This document shows positions 1 to 11,866 of a stretch of 64,000 nucleotides of DNA, piece by piece. The position numbers were made by a program, and so were the translations under genes. The notes under the pieces are model-generated. The model was not told the origin of the DNA, ran no database searches, and worked only from the letters and a program-made list of their open reading frames with translations. Within the stretch, counting starts at the first letter, position 1. Each line of letters opens with the position of its first letter. This DNA is from Phialophora verrucosa. Taxonomy: Eukaryota; Ascomycota; Eurotiomycetes; Chaetothyriales; Herpotrichiellaceae. The stretch is from NCBI GenBank assembly GCA_002099365.1, contig MSED01000013.1, forward strand, positions 682,001 to 746,000, written 5' to 3'.

Positions 1-171
1 GAAATCGATCCACAGTCCCATCTTGCATCAGCAGGCGACAGTTGTCGCAGAAGACAATCCTCTCGAGTCCGCATTGTCCTAACCTGCTGAAGTCGAGGTT
101 GTAAGAAGCCAACCCGCTGCGTTCGGAATATTTCCACTTGCTGCATGCTTATCATTAGCTGCCGTTTCATG
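1..171. other. 3' flank of the first MFS gene
   Basis: Only 171 bp precede the MFS stop codon. No feature recognised. Confidence 0.6.
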
Positions 172-2288
172 CTATGAATTCTTCTCTGGATCCTCCGCTG
201 CGGCATTGCTAGGCGTAGTCACCAAGCTTCCGTTTGTTCGACTTCTCCTGCTTCGAACCTCCAGGTCATGGTGTGCCCGGCTCCTTGTCGCGTGCAGCGC
301 GGCCATATTAGCTTCTTGGTCGCTGTCATCGCTGGCGTTCTCCTCGTCCACGGGTTTTTTAATCTGCATGGTAGGGGCGAACTTGGACTTCTGACGAAGT
401 CTCTTGCCGAAGAAGTAAAAGCAGATCGGAATCGGCACGCAGAGGGCGGCAATGCAGCCAAGAAGCGTACCCGCCCATTCGATTCCGAGGTTATCGAACA
501 TCTGCCGGGAAAATAGCGGAAAGCCTGCGGCAAGGCAGGATCGGAGGAAAGTGTTTGCTGCGATTGCAGAGGCCGCGCTGAACAGTGTTAATTGATACCA
601 CAGATGAGACAGTGCCAAACTTACAACATGAGATACGAGTCAATCAAGTAGTTGAAGCAGCAGATGAAGATCGCCAACAGACCAAAGCCCGTAAATAGGC
701 CAGATAGAGTCGGGACAATCCAATGGATCGACTGCTTGTACCCTGTCCAGCCAAACCAAAAGAGACCAGCTGCGAATAAAACGCCTCCAATCATGACCGG
801 TGGAAGTCGCCATTCTGGCACGGGGATTCCGCCATTTGCTGCAAGCTTTTTGTTGTAATTCTTCGAGTCCCAAATGATATAGCCCGCCACTATAAATATG
901 CCGCAGACCATCCCAAAGAAAGGCAGGCCTGCCACTCCAGGTGTGATATGATGAACGCCCTGGAACACCAGCGGGTAGGCCGTAAGGAAGCAGTACAGGA
1001 GGCCATAGATGAAGGACATGTAGCACGTGATGGCCAGGATGATGGGTTCGGAGATGAGGAGTCGAATTGGGCGGGAAAAATTCTTAGTCACCAGTTCCCT
1101 GAAGTCCACTTCGACTTCCTCTTGTTTCGCGTGGATACCCCAATTCTTCGTTCGGCGACGCAATTCGGCGGCTTTATTGACCAAGACGACGGGCGCATAG
1201 GATTCATGGATGAACACGATGACCAGAATGACGGCAACTGAGCCCATGATGCCTGGGATGTACAGGTTCCAGCGCCACCCGAGGTATGATTTGTTGATGA
1301 AACCGCCGATGAAAGGTCCGAGCATTGGGCCCATGAAAACCATTGATGAAAATATCACAATGGCGGTCCCTCTCTGGGTGTTGTCGAACATGTCGGCGAA
1401 TACGGCGGCAACCACAGCCAACGGGCAGGATCCGAAGAAGCCCGTGAAGAATCGGCAGATCATGACGGTCTGAAGGTCCTTTGCTGTAGCACAACCGAAA
1501 CAGAAGACGGAAAACCCAAACATTGCGATCATGATCGGTAGTTTTCGGCCTGGTCACGCTGTCAGCACGTCTCCTCGTGTCCACCATGGGATCCTGTACC
1601 TTGCAATTCTGAGAACGGTCCCCAAATTAGTGGCCCGAATGCATATCCGAGGACATACAAAGACGTGCTCAAGGTGGCCACCTCCGCCGAGACTCCGAAG
1701 TGGGCGGCTACACTGAAGGTAGAAGCAGAAAAGACGGAGGACGTGAAGGTACTGCATAGGCACACGTATGCCAGGATCGCGCCCATGTATAATCTGTAAT
1801 TCAATCAGCGCCCAGTCATGCGCATTATCTCCCTGGTCTGCTCACTTTCTCTGAAAACGCCAATTTTGGGGATGTAGAGGGTCATCCTTCCCATCAAACT
1901 CGACCACATACTCTTCCCTCGGTGGGAGATCCGGCGGATATGGTTTCCCACCTCCAAACTCAGGTAGAGGCCTCGAATCCGCCTTAGACTTCACGCTGGC
2001 TCCCACTGTTTGGATATGCTGCAAGCGATGTGTTTCCGTTCTAAGGTCTTCAATCGGATGTGTCCTTGTTCTTGCGGCGCGATATGAAGGCATAGTCGCG
2101 CTCGAGGCTCCCGCGGTGGCTATCCTGTCCATATCGGGAGTCGAGTCGGTACTGGACCCAGACGAGCTGGATCCTATCGACCGTTGAGATCTCTGGCTGC
2201 GCAACGACCGGCGCTCCTTGCTCTCGTGGGACCATTGTCGCGTGGCCTGGACTTCGGCCCGCTCCATGTCTCGATCGACGATATCCAT
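172..2288 (-). CDS. MFS transporter, DHA1-like multidrug/polyamine type
   Basis: Predicted plasma-membrane proton antiporter of the major facilitator superfamily, 655 aa. Exons by eye: 2288-1846, 1793-1600, 1549-625, 577-172, all GT-AG introns of about 47-53 nt. The N-terminal ~140 residues are a charged, serine-rich cytosolic tail ending in the PQNW-type motif that precedes TM1 in fungal DHA1 carriers. Family signs include GPLIWGPFSELQGRK in the loop 2-3 region, GPMLGPFIGG (antiporter motif C type), GWRWNLYIPGI, and a closing helix followed by a basic-acidic tail. The reading frame stays open upstream to about 2420 without an ATG, so the first in-frame ATG at 2288 was chosen; an upstream exon is possible. 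Substrate cannot be read from sequence. The closest idea is the FLR1/TPO-like drug or polyamine group. Transport class is secure, specificity is not. Confidence 0.9.
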
Positions 2289-3456
2289 GATCGCAGAGTT
2301 CGGAGCGTGCTCCTCTCGCTCCTTGACCAAGTAGTGGGGTGTTTCTTTTATCTGTGAGGAGGCTCGTTGGGGCTTGCGGTTAACGAAGGCAGGTCGCAGA
2401 CGTTGTGCTTCGTGCTACTGTGTAAGACCAAAACGTTCGTTCGGGCCGTCGTACAATCGGCAGAGCCGACAATCAGGTACCGGCGCAGACGGGACCCTAG
2501 TCCGGCGATGGGTAGAAGCGAGGGCGAGAGTGACACGAGCGACGGCTGAATGATAATGAAGGTTGAGGTTGCACGATTGGAACCGAGAACCGAGGCGCGA
2601 ACAAAGGGATTTAAATTTTATCCACGCCTCAATCGATCGACGTAGGTGTGGAATAAGAAAGCCGCCAATGGATGTAATCGGAAAGAGTGTGTCTATGATG
2701 CTTCACGGCCGCAACAATGCAGCATGGTAAAGCTTTCAGACCAGCAGAAAGCGGAGAAGTGATTACACGGCGAGACGGCATGGGCGGCGCAGCCACTGCC
2801 AAACTATGACATCGTGCACGCTCACTGCCCCCGCAATGTAAGCTCGTCCGCTCGCTTGGCACGCCCGGAAAACAAGCAACGGCGGCGCGTTATCATTTAA
2901 GCTGCAAGATTCCCGGGTGCTCTAGGGCGTTCACGGGCGTTTGCACCTCGCCCTCGAATATCATTTGCGCCCGTACCTATGCGGCGACTACTACCGACTG
3001 TGGACATGGAGCACGAGAAAACTCTCCAGATTGCCTGTGTTTTGCCGAGCAGAGCGATAGAAAAGCCAATCAGGATGCCCGAATGCAAGCTGAATAAGCT
3101 TGTGTAACATGCTGTCTGGGATTGCGGCGGCGCCGATTTATTTGCATTTGTTTCCCACGGACTAACCGCTGACAAAGCTGCAGGCAGCCCAAACAAAAGA
3201 GATCCATGCCCAGGATATGGGCATCGGCTATCAGATCTCTGAGTACTCCGACTGATGAAGACTAATTCGCTCAAGTGATGCGGTCGCGTCTCCGTTGTGA
3301 AGTCATTCCGTGTGCAGCCCAACACTTCGCAGGGGTTGTTGAAGGCATCGAGGACTTTCCACTAGCAAATGCAACAGGCGACGGTACAGTTCAGATGGAG
3401 CAGGATCGCAACCAAAGTCCATTAGTCCAACTATCCGACCACGCTTTGCACAAATA
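2289..3456. other. intergenic, upstream of MFS gene 1 and downstream of MFS gene 2
   Basis: No supportable gene. Short ORFs here lack family motifs and plausible splice partners. It must hold the promoter of the leftward MFS gene and the 3' end of the next one. Confidence 0.6.
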
Positions 3457-6172
3457 CTAGAGCCCTTCAACCTCTCGAAGCTCCGTTGTCAAATGGTTCC
3501 GACGCCGAATCTCTGACCATCGGCTGTAATCGCCGGCTTCAAGGATGTTTATCTTGCGTGTGAGTCCGCTTGGAACACCTAGTATAACAGGTTCCCAACC
3601 CTCCGCATCTTCCTCCCTGGCACGATCTCGACCAGCAGGAATCATTTGAACGCTCTTCCACTTGTACAGAACGACGGTGAGAGCAAGTGTTATTGCCATA
3701 AGGACACCCGCGACAATGCCAGCGGATTGTGTCGCTCCGTATCTTCGTTCCACGCGGCCACCGATGCCTGTCGCGACTGCTCCGAATACAAACATCAGGA
3801 ACTGAGTTACTGCAACCCCGGCACTGACACGTGGATAGCAGGAGAAATTGGTTCTTTGCTCCCGAATGCGTCCCGTAATGGATTTCCGAGCCGGACGACC
3901 AGTCATACCCGGTTGCAAGTCTGATGTATCGAATGTGTTCATCTGTAAGGCAAAACACTCTGCGATTGCTAGGTTCGCGCCGAAGCCGACGAGGCCGGCG
4001 AAAACGCACGGCACTGCAATTGGAAACGGCGGATCCCTCGAAGAAAGTGAGTATCCGATTGCTGTGAGCGGCAGGAACAGGGTGTACAACATTCTTCGTA
4101 CCGTATGCGAAGACCAGACCATTGCCCTTTGGAACGTCATGCTGTCGGTCCGAGATGGGCGATAACGAGATCGACTGAACCAGGAACCTGTCTGAAAAGG
4201 TATTGCCAAGGCTGACCCGAGGGCGAGAGAGAAGACGCAGACGCCGACTTCATTTGCGTGTAACCGATACTGAGTCGAGGCCAAGGCGCCGAGCAACTTC
4301 TGATATCAGTGATGGGTACAATCAGTATTGCCTGAAACTCACCATGATTACCAGGATAACTTGCGCATAAACCCAAGCGCCATAGATTGAAAGCACCAAA
4401 AATCCAGGCTGCTTGACCATGCGCCAGCTCAGCCGGATACCGGCCAGAATTTCCTCCCCCCACCAGTACGGCCCATTTCCAGTGAGATGGAACTTAATCT
4501 CACCACGAGCAACCCTGCTGAAGCTGCCTCCTTCCCCGGTGATCTCTGCAATGGTTCGACGGAAGGCAGATCGACGTACTTCCGGTGCCATGACGTTAAC
4601 GAGGGTGACAAACATCAGCAAAAGCGATGAGATCCAAAAACCCCAGTCCACTGACGTGCCGTTGATGATAATCGCTCCTATCAAGAAACCAATGCTGATT
4701 GTGCCAACAGAGCAAGAAGACCAGATTCCTAGCCACAGTCCCATCCCTCCGCCATGTCTGCGGACGTCGTATGGACTGCCTTGTTCCTCCGACTCATCAC
4801 TCTGCAGCGATGCGCCAAAGACATCCAGCAATGTTGCGAAATTATTGATGTTGACAAATCCAAGAGCAAAACCCGAAAGACCACGGGACAAAAGCAAGAC
4901 GATGCGGTACCGCTGCACGTCCGGATCTCTGAAAGAGAGTACCATGACGCCCTGAGGTATCTGCAAGCACAACGCCGACGCCAGGGAAACGAGCGTGTAC
5001 GGTTTCCTTCCGTGCAGGAGAGGCAATGGCCAGAAGAGCAAGGTGGAAATCGCCAGGCCTACGTATAGGAATACGTTCCCAAGGATGACCTGCCGGTTGA
5101 TGTCTACAATCACGTACTGTATCGCGGGCACTTCTCCTGCATATACGCCGATGAGTATACCGACGCACGCGGTGTTGATGCAGCTCATCCATGCAGCGAA
5201 ACGCTTCCGCGAGCTTGGCCAATTCCGTGCCACTGGAGCATGGTGACAAGTGCTGTGAACCTTCAAGTCGTCTGGGCTCTTAGCTATATCGACATGCCGG
5301 GTACCATTAAGGTCGATCTTGTAATCGGGGTAAGGCGCTGAATGTGCCATATTCATGCTCACATGTCGGGAAGGGACTCCAAACATCTGGCTGAAGTGTC
5401 TTTCATGACCCGATTTGGGGGCTCGCAGCAGCGGTTCCTTGTCTTCCTCGAAGTGAACCTTCAGTTTATCACCATTCAACTGAATGGCTGGTGTAGGCGG
5501 CGTGATGGATCGGCTCTCGTTGTCCCGTCTTGCAGGAGTGGTCCGTGGCCCGATTTGAGGAGGAGAGAGAAGGAGGTTTGGTACTCTGGGGGAGCTTGAG
5601 CTCGCATCCGCTGATGCCCTGCTTCGTAACAGTTCTGTCTTCTTCTCATACCAGGGCTCAGCGATTGGTTCTGGTGGCAGTACGACCAGATTATCAACAC
5701 TACAAGCTCCTTGGCAGCGAAATGTCCCAACTTCTGTCTCTTTCTTGTCCTGGAGTAACGGCGACTCAGGCGAAGATGGCTTCGACTTCGGAGACTCGCT
5801 GTTCTCTGCAGGATCGGCATCGATTGTCTTCGAAGATACGTCCTCGAGGTATTGGCTAATCTTCTTGGCAAGACCTAAAGTGGGCCGACGCGAGAGATGC
5901 TGGCGTGTTTCTTCCGGTAAGGATTGGTTGACGGGGGCTCCCGCTGTTTCAGCAAGCTCGACGGCTTCCGCCACAAGACGCTCTAAATCACGAATGGTCC
6001 GAGCCATGCTCTGGGACAGTATCACACCAGCATCGTCATCGGATCCTTCTCCGCTAGCGCCATCTCCATAGCTCAGGCGCGATATATCAAAACCGGCAGC
6101 CGATGCAGCACTTTCGGGGGGACGCTGAGCCAGGTTGCCGTTGCGGGAACCATGGAGACCAATGGAGTACAT
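3457..6172 (-). CDS. MFS transporter with ~325-residue N-terminal cytosolic extension
   Basis: Predicted 12-TM major facilitator protein of about 890 aa, well above the usual 500-600. Two exons, 6172-4343 and 4299-3457, separated by a 43-nt intron that brings the VILVIM helix into frame with KLLGALASTQYRLH. Residues 1-320 are low-complexity, Ser/Pro/acidic and lack membrane segments. The membrane part starts near residue 325 (RKRFAAWMSCINTACVGIL) with TM1-TM6, including WPLPLLHGRKPY in the loop 2-3 position, then a long loop and the second six helices, where FQTGSWFSRSRYRPSRTD is cytosolic. The tail after the last helix holds about 80 charged residues. Such long-tailed carriers recur in Pezizomycotina and resemble polyamine/drug transporters; the substrate is unknown. 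The tail may be a phosphorylation or trafficking platform (inference). Confidence 0.88.
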
Positions 6173-7031
6173 GTGAATGGGCGAAGGGCAAATGCTGATG
6201 CGTCATGCGAGGTGAGGTAAATGTGTAATTAGGTCAGTTTCAGAGCATTGACGAAAGATAAATGCGAGGGACGGAGTAGAAAGTGAGGCGCAGAAGAGAG
6301 GAAGAATAACAGCATAGTCAGTGAGGAAGATCGTCTCGCCACGCCGAGAACACTTCAGATATCTGATCAACGGAAACACCAGCCGCGCCTGCCTTCACCA
6401 CGTTTGCCGCCATACTTCATGCTCTCCGTACCTGCTCTCTGGATCGCAGCAATACCCAAGTTGGAGTTGAAAAGCAGTGCATGCTGAGTCCTCGTATCTC
6501 GGTTAGTCATTCGGCTACCAAGCATTGATCGGCAAAGCTTGGGTGAGCTTGACTCTGGACTGTGACGTAGTATGGCGATGCTCGCTCGGGACGAGCCGGA
6601 GATGTGATTTCGATCAATCTCATCCCAATCTGAGCTTGAAGTGAGAGCAAACACATCGCACTACGGATAGAGAAGGTTGTGAGTTGTGCACATTGCACTC
6701 AAACAGCAATGAACATTATAAGGAGGGCTCGCCAAGTGATACGATCGGGAGATTCAGTTGCCCCTCCTAGCCTCCATGGGTAACTTCCCGATCAGGAGCC
6801 CTAATTATGGCGGTGACCTCTCGTTTTGTGCCACGCACTGCGTTCCAGTTCATGCTCTGTTTGGCGTATCACATTCCGCTTACTTTCACTCCAGCGTTTG
6901 TCGCCGCCACCTGCTAAAAACACCCTGCCCATCAAACTTACCACTTTTCATTTCGTTTTTGCCGCCTAGCCTCGATTCCTCATATAATTAACCTGATCCA
7001 ACCCCTCACATCGATCTAGAACTCTTCCGAC
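6173..7031. promoter_or_regulatory. divergent intergenic region between MFS gene 2 and WW-domain gene
   Basis: The two flanking genes diverge from this 859-bp region, so it must hold both promoters. Pyrimidine-rich stretches just before 7032 (around 6890-7025) look like a fungal CT-rich core promoter and leader. No ORF here is convincing. Confidence 0.5.
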
Positions 7032-7720
7032 ATGTCCTACTACAACGACCAACCTCCGGCCTATGGAGGCCCACCCCAAGTTCCATACCCTTGGGTTGCC
7101 GAGTGGGATGATCGCGACGGTCGATGGTTCTACATCAACCGCGAGAACGGAGAACGTACTTTCCAACACCCTCAATCATCATACGGCGGTGAGGGCTACG
7201 GCGAGAGAAGCTACAACCAAGGTTTGGGAGGACAAGAGCAGAGAGATTATGACGAACCACAGCCGGAGAAGAAAGATCACCATGTTCGAAACGCTCTCTT
7301 CGGTGCAGCTGCTGGTGTCCTGGGTGGTGCTCTCTTAATGCACGAGGGAGAGAAAGTCGGTGAGTGGGCTCCTGCCCGTGTTTGCTCTGGTTCATCCCTG
7401 ATAGTGAGATAGAGGACAAACTTGACGACGCCAAGTACGATGTGGAAAATGATCTCCGCAACGGAGTTCAGGATGTCGAAAATTTCCCAGAGGATGCGGC
7501 CCGCTGGACGGGAGAAAAAGTGCAAGACGTTGAAGACATTCCTCAAGATATCGACCGCAAATGGGATAATGCGGTGCAGGACGTGGAAGACGTGCCTGAT
7601 GACGTTGCAGGTTGGGCTGGTCGCAAAGTCGGTGATGTCGAGCGATTCGGCGACAATGTGGACAACGCCTATGATCAAGGCCGCAACGACGCGAGATATG
7701 ATGACAATAACAACTACTAG
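7032..7720 (+). CDS. WW-domain protein with glycine-rich hydrophobic segment and 18-residue repeats
   Basis: Predicted 211-aa protein from two exons, 7032-7359 and 7413-7720, with a 53-nt intron. In order: a PPAY motif (residues 8-11); a WW domain (about 19-48, with W21, the WFYIN core, and F45 in place of the second Trp, then QHP); a Gly/Tyr/Glu-rich linker; a hydrophobic glycine-rich stretch (NALFGAAAGVLGGALLM, 87-103); then an acidic repeat region. Residues 128-199 are four back-to-back units of exactly 18 residues built on VQDVExxPxD, preceded by a degenerate unit at 110-127. All repeats lie in exon 2. WW domains bind PPxY ligands, and this protein carries one itself. The repeat length equals five alpha-helical turns, so an amphipathic helical array is plausible. 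Function is unknown; membrane or lipid association is inference. Confidence 0.85.
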
Positions 7721-8333
7721 GACTTGCGAATTCATCTGCATATGCAACACACCCTTCGATTTGCCCATTGCAGGCAAGTAGCGACTGTCAGCTGGATCCA
7801 ACAGATTATAAGTATGTCAGATATCGAACAGGAGATGTCCAGATGGGCCAGAACTCAAGAGTCATCGAGCATTGGCTGGGTACTGTTGGCGGGGCTATGT
7901 TGCTGTGGGCAGAGGCAGAGGGGCGCTTGCTCGTGATTCGCATCTACGTGTGAGCGGCTCGGCCACTATCAGAGATCCGACAAGGTGCATGCTTCATTCT
8001 TCTAGCACAAAACAAACAAGAGGAACGTCGATTGCTTTATCTCGAACTGAAAGAGTATTGCATGGTGCGGACAAACGAATGGCCGACCCATTCCCGCCCA
8101 TTACGTCGAATTTGCTCTTTGTGTATGGCAGAAGGACCGCTTCCTTTGTCCTCGCGGTTTAGCTGTCACCATGCTACTGTGCTGTGACAAAGCACATCTT
8201 TCTCTTGCCAGGCAGTTGGGTGCCTCATCTCTCGACTACTTATAGTCAACATAACCTTCATCAGGACTCGAGAGCAGCCTCAAGTGCCTGATCTTGATGT
8301 CCAGAAGGATTTACTTTTACCACCCCAGTGACC
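7721..8333. other. intergenic
   Basis: 613 bp between two plus-strand genes. The short ORFs in frame after 7724 read through the 3' UTR and show no family features. Confidence 0.6.
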
Positions 8334-9077
8334 ATGCCTTCCCAGGATCAGAGTGAGGCTAGCAACACCACCAGTGGTTTTGCAGAGTCAGGCACTCGTG
8401 AAGATGGGCCACCTCCCAGCCTCCCTCTTAGCTCAATCGACGAACTTGCTGAGCAGCTTCGTGCTCGAAGCGGGGCTAATGATGAAGGTGAGGATGACAC
8501 GCTCGTCTCTGGCGGTGCTATTTCCGCTACTTCGGATGATGGTGATATTTCACCGACTTCCTCCTGCTCGTCGTCTTCTTCATCCTCTTCGGAATGTGAA
8601 GGTGAGTGGGAGGATGAGTGGAATAGCTTCCAAGCTGCTTACGATGATCACGTCCAGTCCTTCTGGTCCAACGGTGATGCATTCTACTTTGACAATCCAG
8701 TTCTAGGTGGTATTGGCAGCGGTCATGACTTCGGCTCCCCAGTTCTCGACACAACCAACTATCCCGAAATTCCAAACGATGCAGAATTGGATTCGGACAC
8801 AGCTATATGTCTTAACGCATCCACCTATACCGGTCCCCTGTCGAGCGACATTGCTGATCAGAAGGCAGAGCAAGAACAAGCACACACAGACAATCTTTCG
8901 CCAACGATAATCCCATTTCCGCCACGATCACCATCAAAGCGCAAACGCATTGGCAAGCAAACCCGCGACGGTGCACTCCAAATGCGGATTCGTGCACTTT
9001 GGAACCTGCATCGACACAATGAATCGCTCGCTCGTATTGCACGTGTCAACGCAGCACAGACGGAAGAGATGAGCTGA
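8334..9077 (+). CDS. acidic Ser-rich hypothetical protein with a C-terminal basic patch
   Basis: Single open frame of 247 aa. The frame opens slightly upstream with a GTG, so the ATG at 8334 was taken. The protein is strongly acidic and serine-rich (a run of nine serines interrupted by one Cys near residue 80, then ECEGEWEDEW). The C-terminal quarter turns basic with SPSKRKRIGKQTR, a good candidate nuclear localisation signal, followed by a helical segment (MRIRALWNLHRHNESLARI). No known domain is recognised. The asymmetric composition suggests a nuclear regulatory or scaffold protein, but that is speculation. It lies co-directionally between the WW-domain gene and the DUF3292 gene with no sign of shared control. 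Confidence 0.65.
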   Translation: MPSQDQSEASNTTSGFAESGTREDGPPPSLPLSSIDELAEQLRARSGANDEGEDDTLVSGGAISATSDDGDISPTSSCSSSSSSSSECEGEWEDEWNSFQAAYDDHVQSFWSNGDAFYFDNPVLGGIGSGHDFGSPVLDTTNYPEIPNDAELDSDTAICLNASTYTGPLSSDIADQKAEQEQAHTDNLSPTIIPFPPRSPSKRKRIGKQTRDGALQMRIRALWNLHRHNESLARIARVNAAQTEEMS

Positions 9078-9769
9078 AACACAGAGTTATGGTCGTGGAG
9101 TATCTAATACACCGAGACACAGGAAGCAGATGACCTCCGATTCCAATTCCATTGCTCCCAACGGTGATATTGTAGCGCCACGCAAATCCACGGCCTGGAC
9201 ATTCGATAGTTGTTTAGTCCGGGTAAAAGCAGTAATTCATCCTTTGATAAGAGTTTGGTGTCTAGTTGTAACTGCTTCCAGTGAATGTTCCAGCCGTGTC
9301 GAGTGATTCTTTGGTGAGGAGCTGGCGGTATCTATGTCGTCCGGTCAACAGCAAGAATTGTACAGTATAGTACTTGAGTAGGAAAGGAAAACTGGCCATT
9401 AAGCCAGCATTAAGCGGCTTTGCCTCACCATTCTTTCTACGGAGTCGAGCGACTCCAAACTGAAGATCGCCGTCAGCCCTGTGCGACACAGCAGAGCGCG
9501 CTAGTGGTTGCACGGTCGCTTGATCTTCGAGAGTCAAACGAGAACACGAGGGGTTGGTCTCCTCGGAAGCGACTTCCGTTAAATCGACGACACCGCTGTG
9601 CAACGTGAACAAAGTCCATTCTGACAGCATTGCTTCTCTCACCAGACGTCACGATGGAACCCGAGCGGGGTTTTCTTTGCACTCGTGGCCAAAGACTTCA
9701 GCTTGCGCTCAATGAAACTTTAAAAGCCAACATCGGTCAAGGAAGCGGTCCTCTCGTTCCTTGTTCCAG
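9078..9769. other. intergenic
   Basis: 692 bp holding the 3' end of the acidic protein gene and the promoter of the DUF3292 gene. No supported ORF. Confidence 0.6.
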
Positions 9770-11866
9770 ATGGCGCCCAGCATCAACGACTTCGGATTAA
9801 CTTCCAACGGCCTCGACCGGGCGCAGATTGATGTGGGCCCCCAGAGCGATGTCAACACCGATCCTCGACCTCCATCCGAGGCGATGGACTACAAGAAACC
9901 ATCGATCCGACAGGCAGTCAAGGACAATCTCCTCTCCACGGCTGTACACCCCCGTTACGGACTCAAAAAGATCAAAGCAACCATAAATGAGAAGCATGAG
10001 GCATCACGCAGCCAGCCGCACGATCACCACCAAGACCATGCGCCTACCCTCGCCCCCCCACCGCCAGACAGCTCCGTGGAACACCAGAGACTGGACAATA
10101 CCTTTCAAGAGAAGCCGAAGCTTCCTCCAGTCAAGGAATTCATACACCAGCCAGTCCAATCTGTCGTTACTACAGTACAGGACCAACGCGGGAGTGATTT
10201 CGCTGAGAGTATCGCCAAGTCGGAAATTGCTCACGGCGTAGATGTGCAACTTCTACACCAGGCCGACAAGGTGGAGCAAGCCTCGAATGAGTCCGAGGAG
10301 GAGGCCGAATACGAGACTTTTGTGCAGATGAAACAGCTCAGGCAGGATTTCTTCGTGCGGTGGACAATGGATCGACACGTGAGGATACTAGGGAGGATAA
10401 AAGCCTCGCCTACACCTCCTCCTCGGCCGCCGCTGTTCACGAAGACGAGCACGGAAGACAAGCAGCTCAGCTGGATGGCATATATTCCAAAGGCAAGCTC
10501 GAAAAAAAGGCCAACGTTTTGTCTTGGACTGACATATCTTAGCTGCTGGAGTACGAACTGGAAAGAAATGCGCGGATCTACATCGATCCCGAGTTTGACA
10601 TGCCCATGCCTGACCGCAAATTACTGGCATCGAGCCTTGAACGCATCATCGTCGACTCTACGCCGCTACAGACAATCATCATGAAACTCCGAAGTATATC
10701 ACATTGGGAGGACCCCCGCGAAAGTTTCGGCTACATGATTCTTTATTTCTTCCTGCTGTTCTTCAGTTACATCACTCGTGGCTTTGTACGTGTCGAAACA
10801 TCTTATTTCTGTTCTGGCTAACCTGAGTAGATCCTGTACGTCCTCTTGAAAGTCCTATACCGACGCTGGCATCCTCCGACTCTGGAAAAGATGCGTGAAA
10901 CAGCCATCCACGCCGAAAATCAAGATGCCACAGCACAGAACTTGGGCGATCTAATCACGCAGTATGGCACGCGGGGATGGGTCGACCATGTCATTGAGCA
11001 AGCTGGACCAGCCATATTCGACTGGTTGGAGCGGCTTTCTGACGTTTTCGAAATGACACAGAAGTATGTGTAAACTTGATCCAGCTCGTTTTGCTCATCG
11101 TGCCATTTCCGAGAGCCCCCTGCTGATCTGTGGCGTTCAGCTTTTATGAATGGCGGAACCCGCGCTATACGGGCATGACACTGGGATTCCTCTTTACTGG
11201 ATTCATTGTCATTACTCTGTCGCCAACCTGGCTCCTGGTTCAGATGAGCTTCCTTGGTGGTGGAGTAATGTTCTTCATCTTGACTCCGATCGCTGTCCGG
11301 TATCCTCGGTATCGACTGCTCACAAGCCCGGTGACTTGGCTGTTGTGGAAGAGCCCTACTCACGGTAAGCGTGCCTCCCCTCGATCCTTACTCCACGAGG
11401 TAAACCCGCGGCTGACCGCAGGTGACTAGCCGAATGGGCCGTTTCCCGCCTCCAAGCCGAAGCCCGACAGTACCTCACCTCCGACAAAAACCTCCAAACC
11501 GTCGAAAAGGACACCCACATGATAGGTACCTACACATGTAAAGGCAACAAGGACGTCCGCGGCAGGCTCCTCGTCCTGGTAACATCCGTCTCTTTCTCAC
11601 CGAAGCATTCGCAGCGTCATCTCCATTTGACCTCAAGCTCTCGAGCCGAGAATAAAGAAAAGGGCGGCGGATGGACTCTACTATTCGACGACATCAAAAG
11701 TATCCATAAGATCACTGAGCAGAACAGCCATGGCGGGGAGGAGGCGGGACTGCAGTTTGTGCCGTACAAAGGAGAGAAGAGGACTGTCATGGATTTGGCG
11801 CGGAGGGATGAGGTTTTCAGCCAGATCGTGGGGTTCAGCGGGTTGCAATGGAAGAGGTGTGGTTGA
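9770..11866 (+). CDS. DUF3292-type membrane protein with C-terminal GRAM/PH-like region
   Basis: Predicted 619-aa protein from five exons: 9770-10492, 10543-10785, 10831-11063, 11141-11364, 11430-11866. The frame opens with a TTG; the ATG at 9770 was chosen. N-terminal half: soluble, with KPSIRQAVKDNLLSTAVHPR near residues 45-65 and long acidic/proline linkers. The centre has LLEYELERNARIYIDPEF, then one hydrophobic hairpin (about 300-333, FGYMILYFFLLFFSYITRGF) and a second pair of helices (about 410-450). The C-terminal part (MIGTYTCKGNKDVRGRLLVL onward) looks like a GRAM/PH-fold reader. This organisation matches fungal DUF3292 proteins of unknown function; the hairpins suggest an ER-type membrane protein. 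The first intron is GC-AG, and using it restores the conserved frame WMAYIPK-LLEYEL. Family name is from memory of domain architecture. Confidence 0.8.
10493..10542 (+). other. GC-AG intron in the DUF3292-type gene
   Basis: The donor is AAAG/GCAAGC and the acceptor CTTAG, with a GACTGACA branch-like sequence upstream. No GT donor in the neighbourhood joins the two conserved frames, whereas this 50-nt excision does so in phase 0. Confidence 0.75.
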
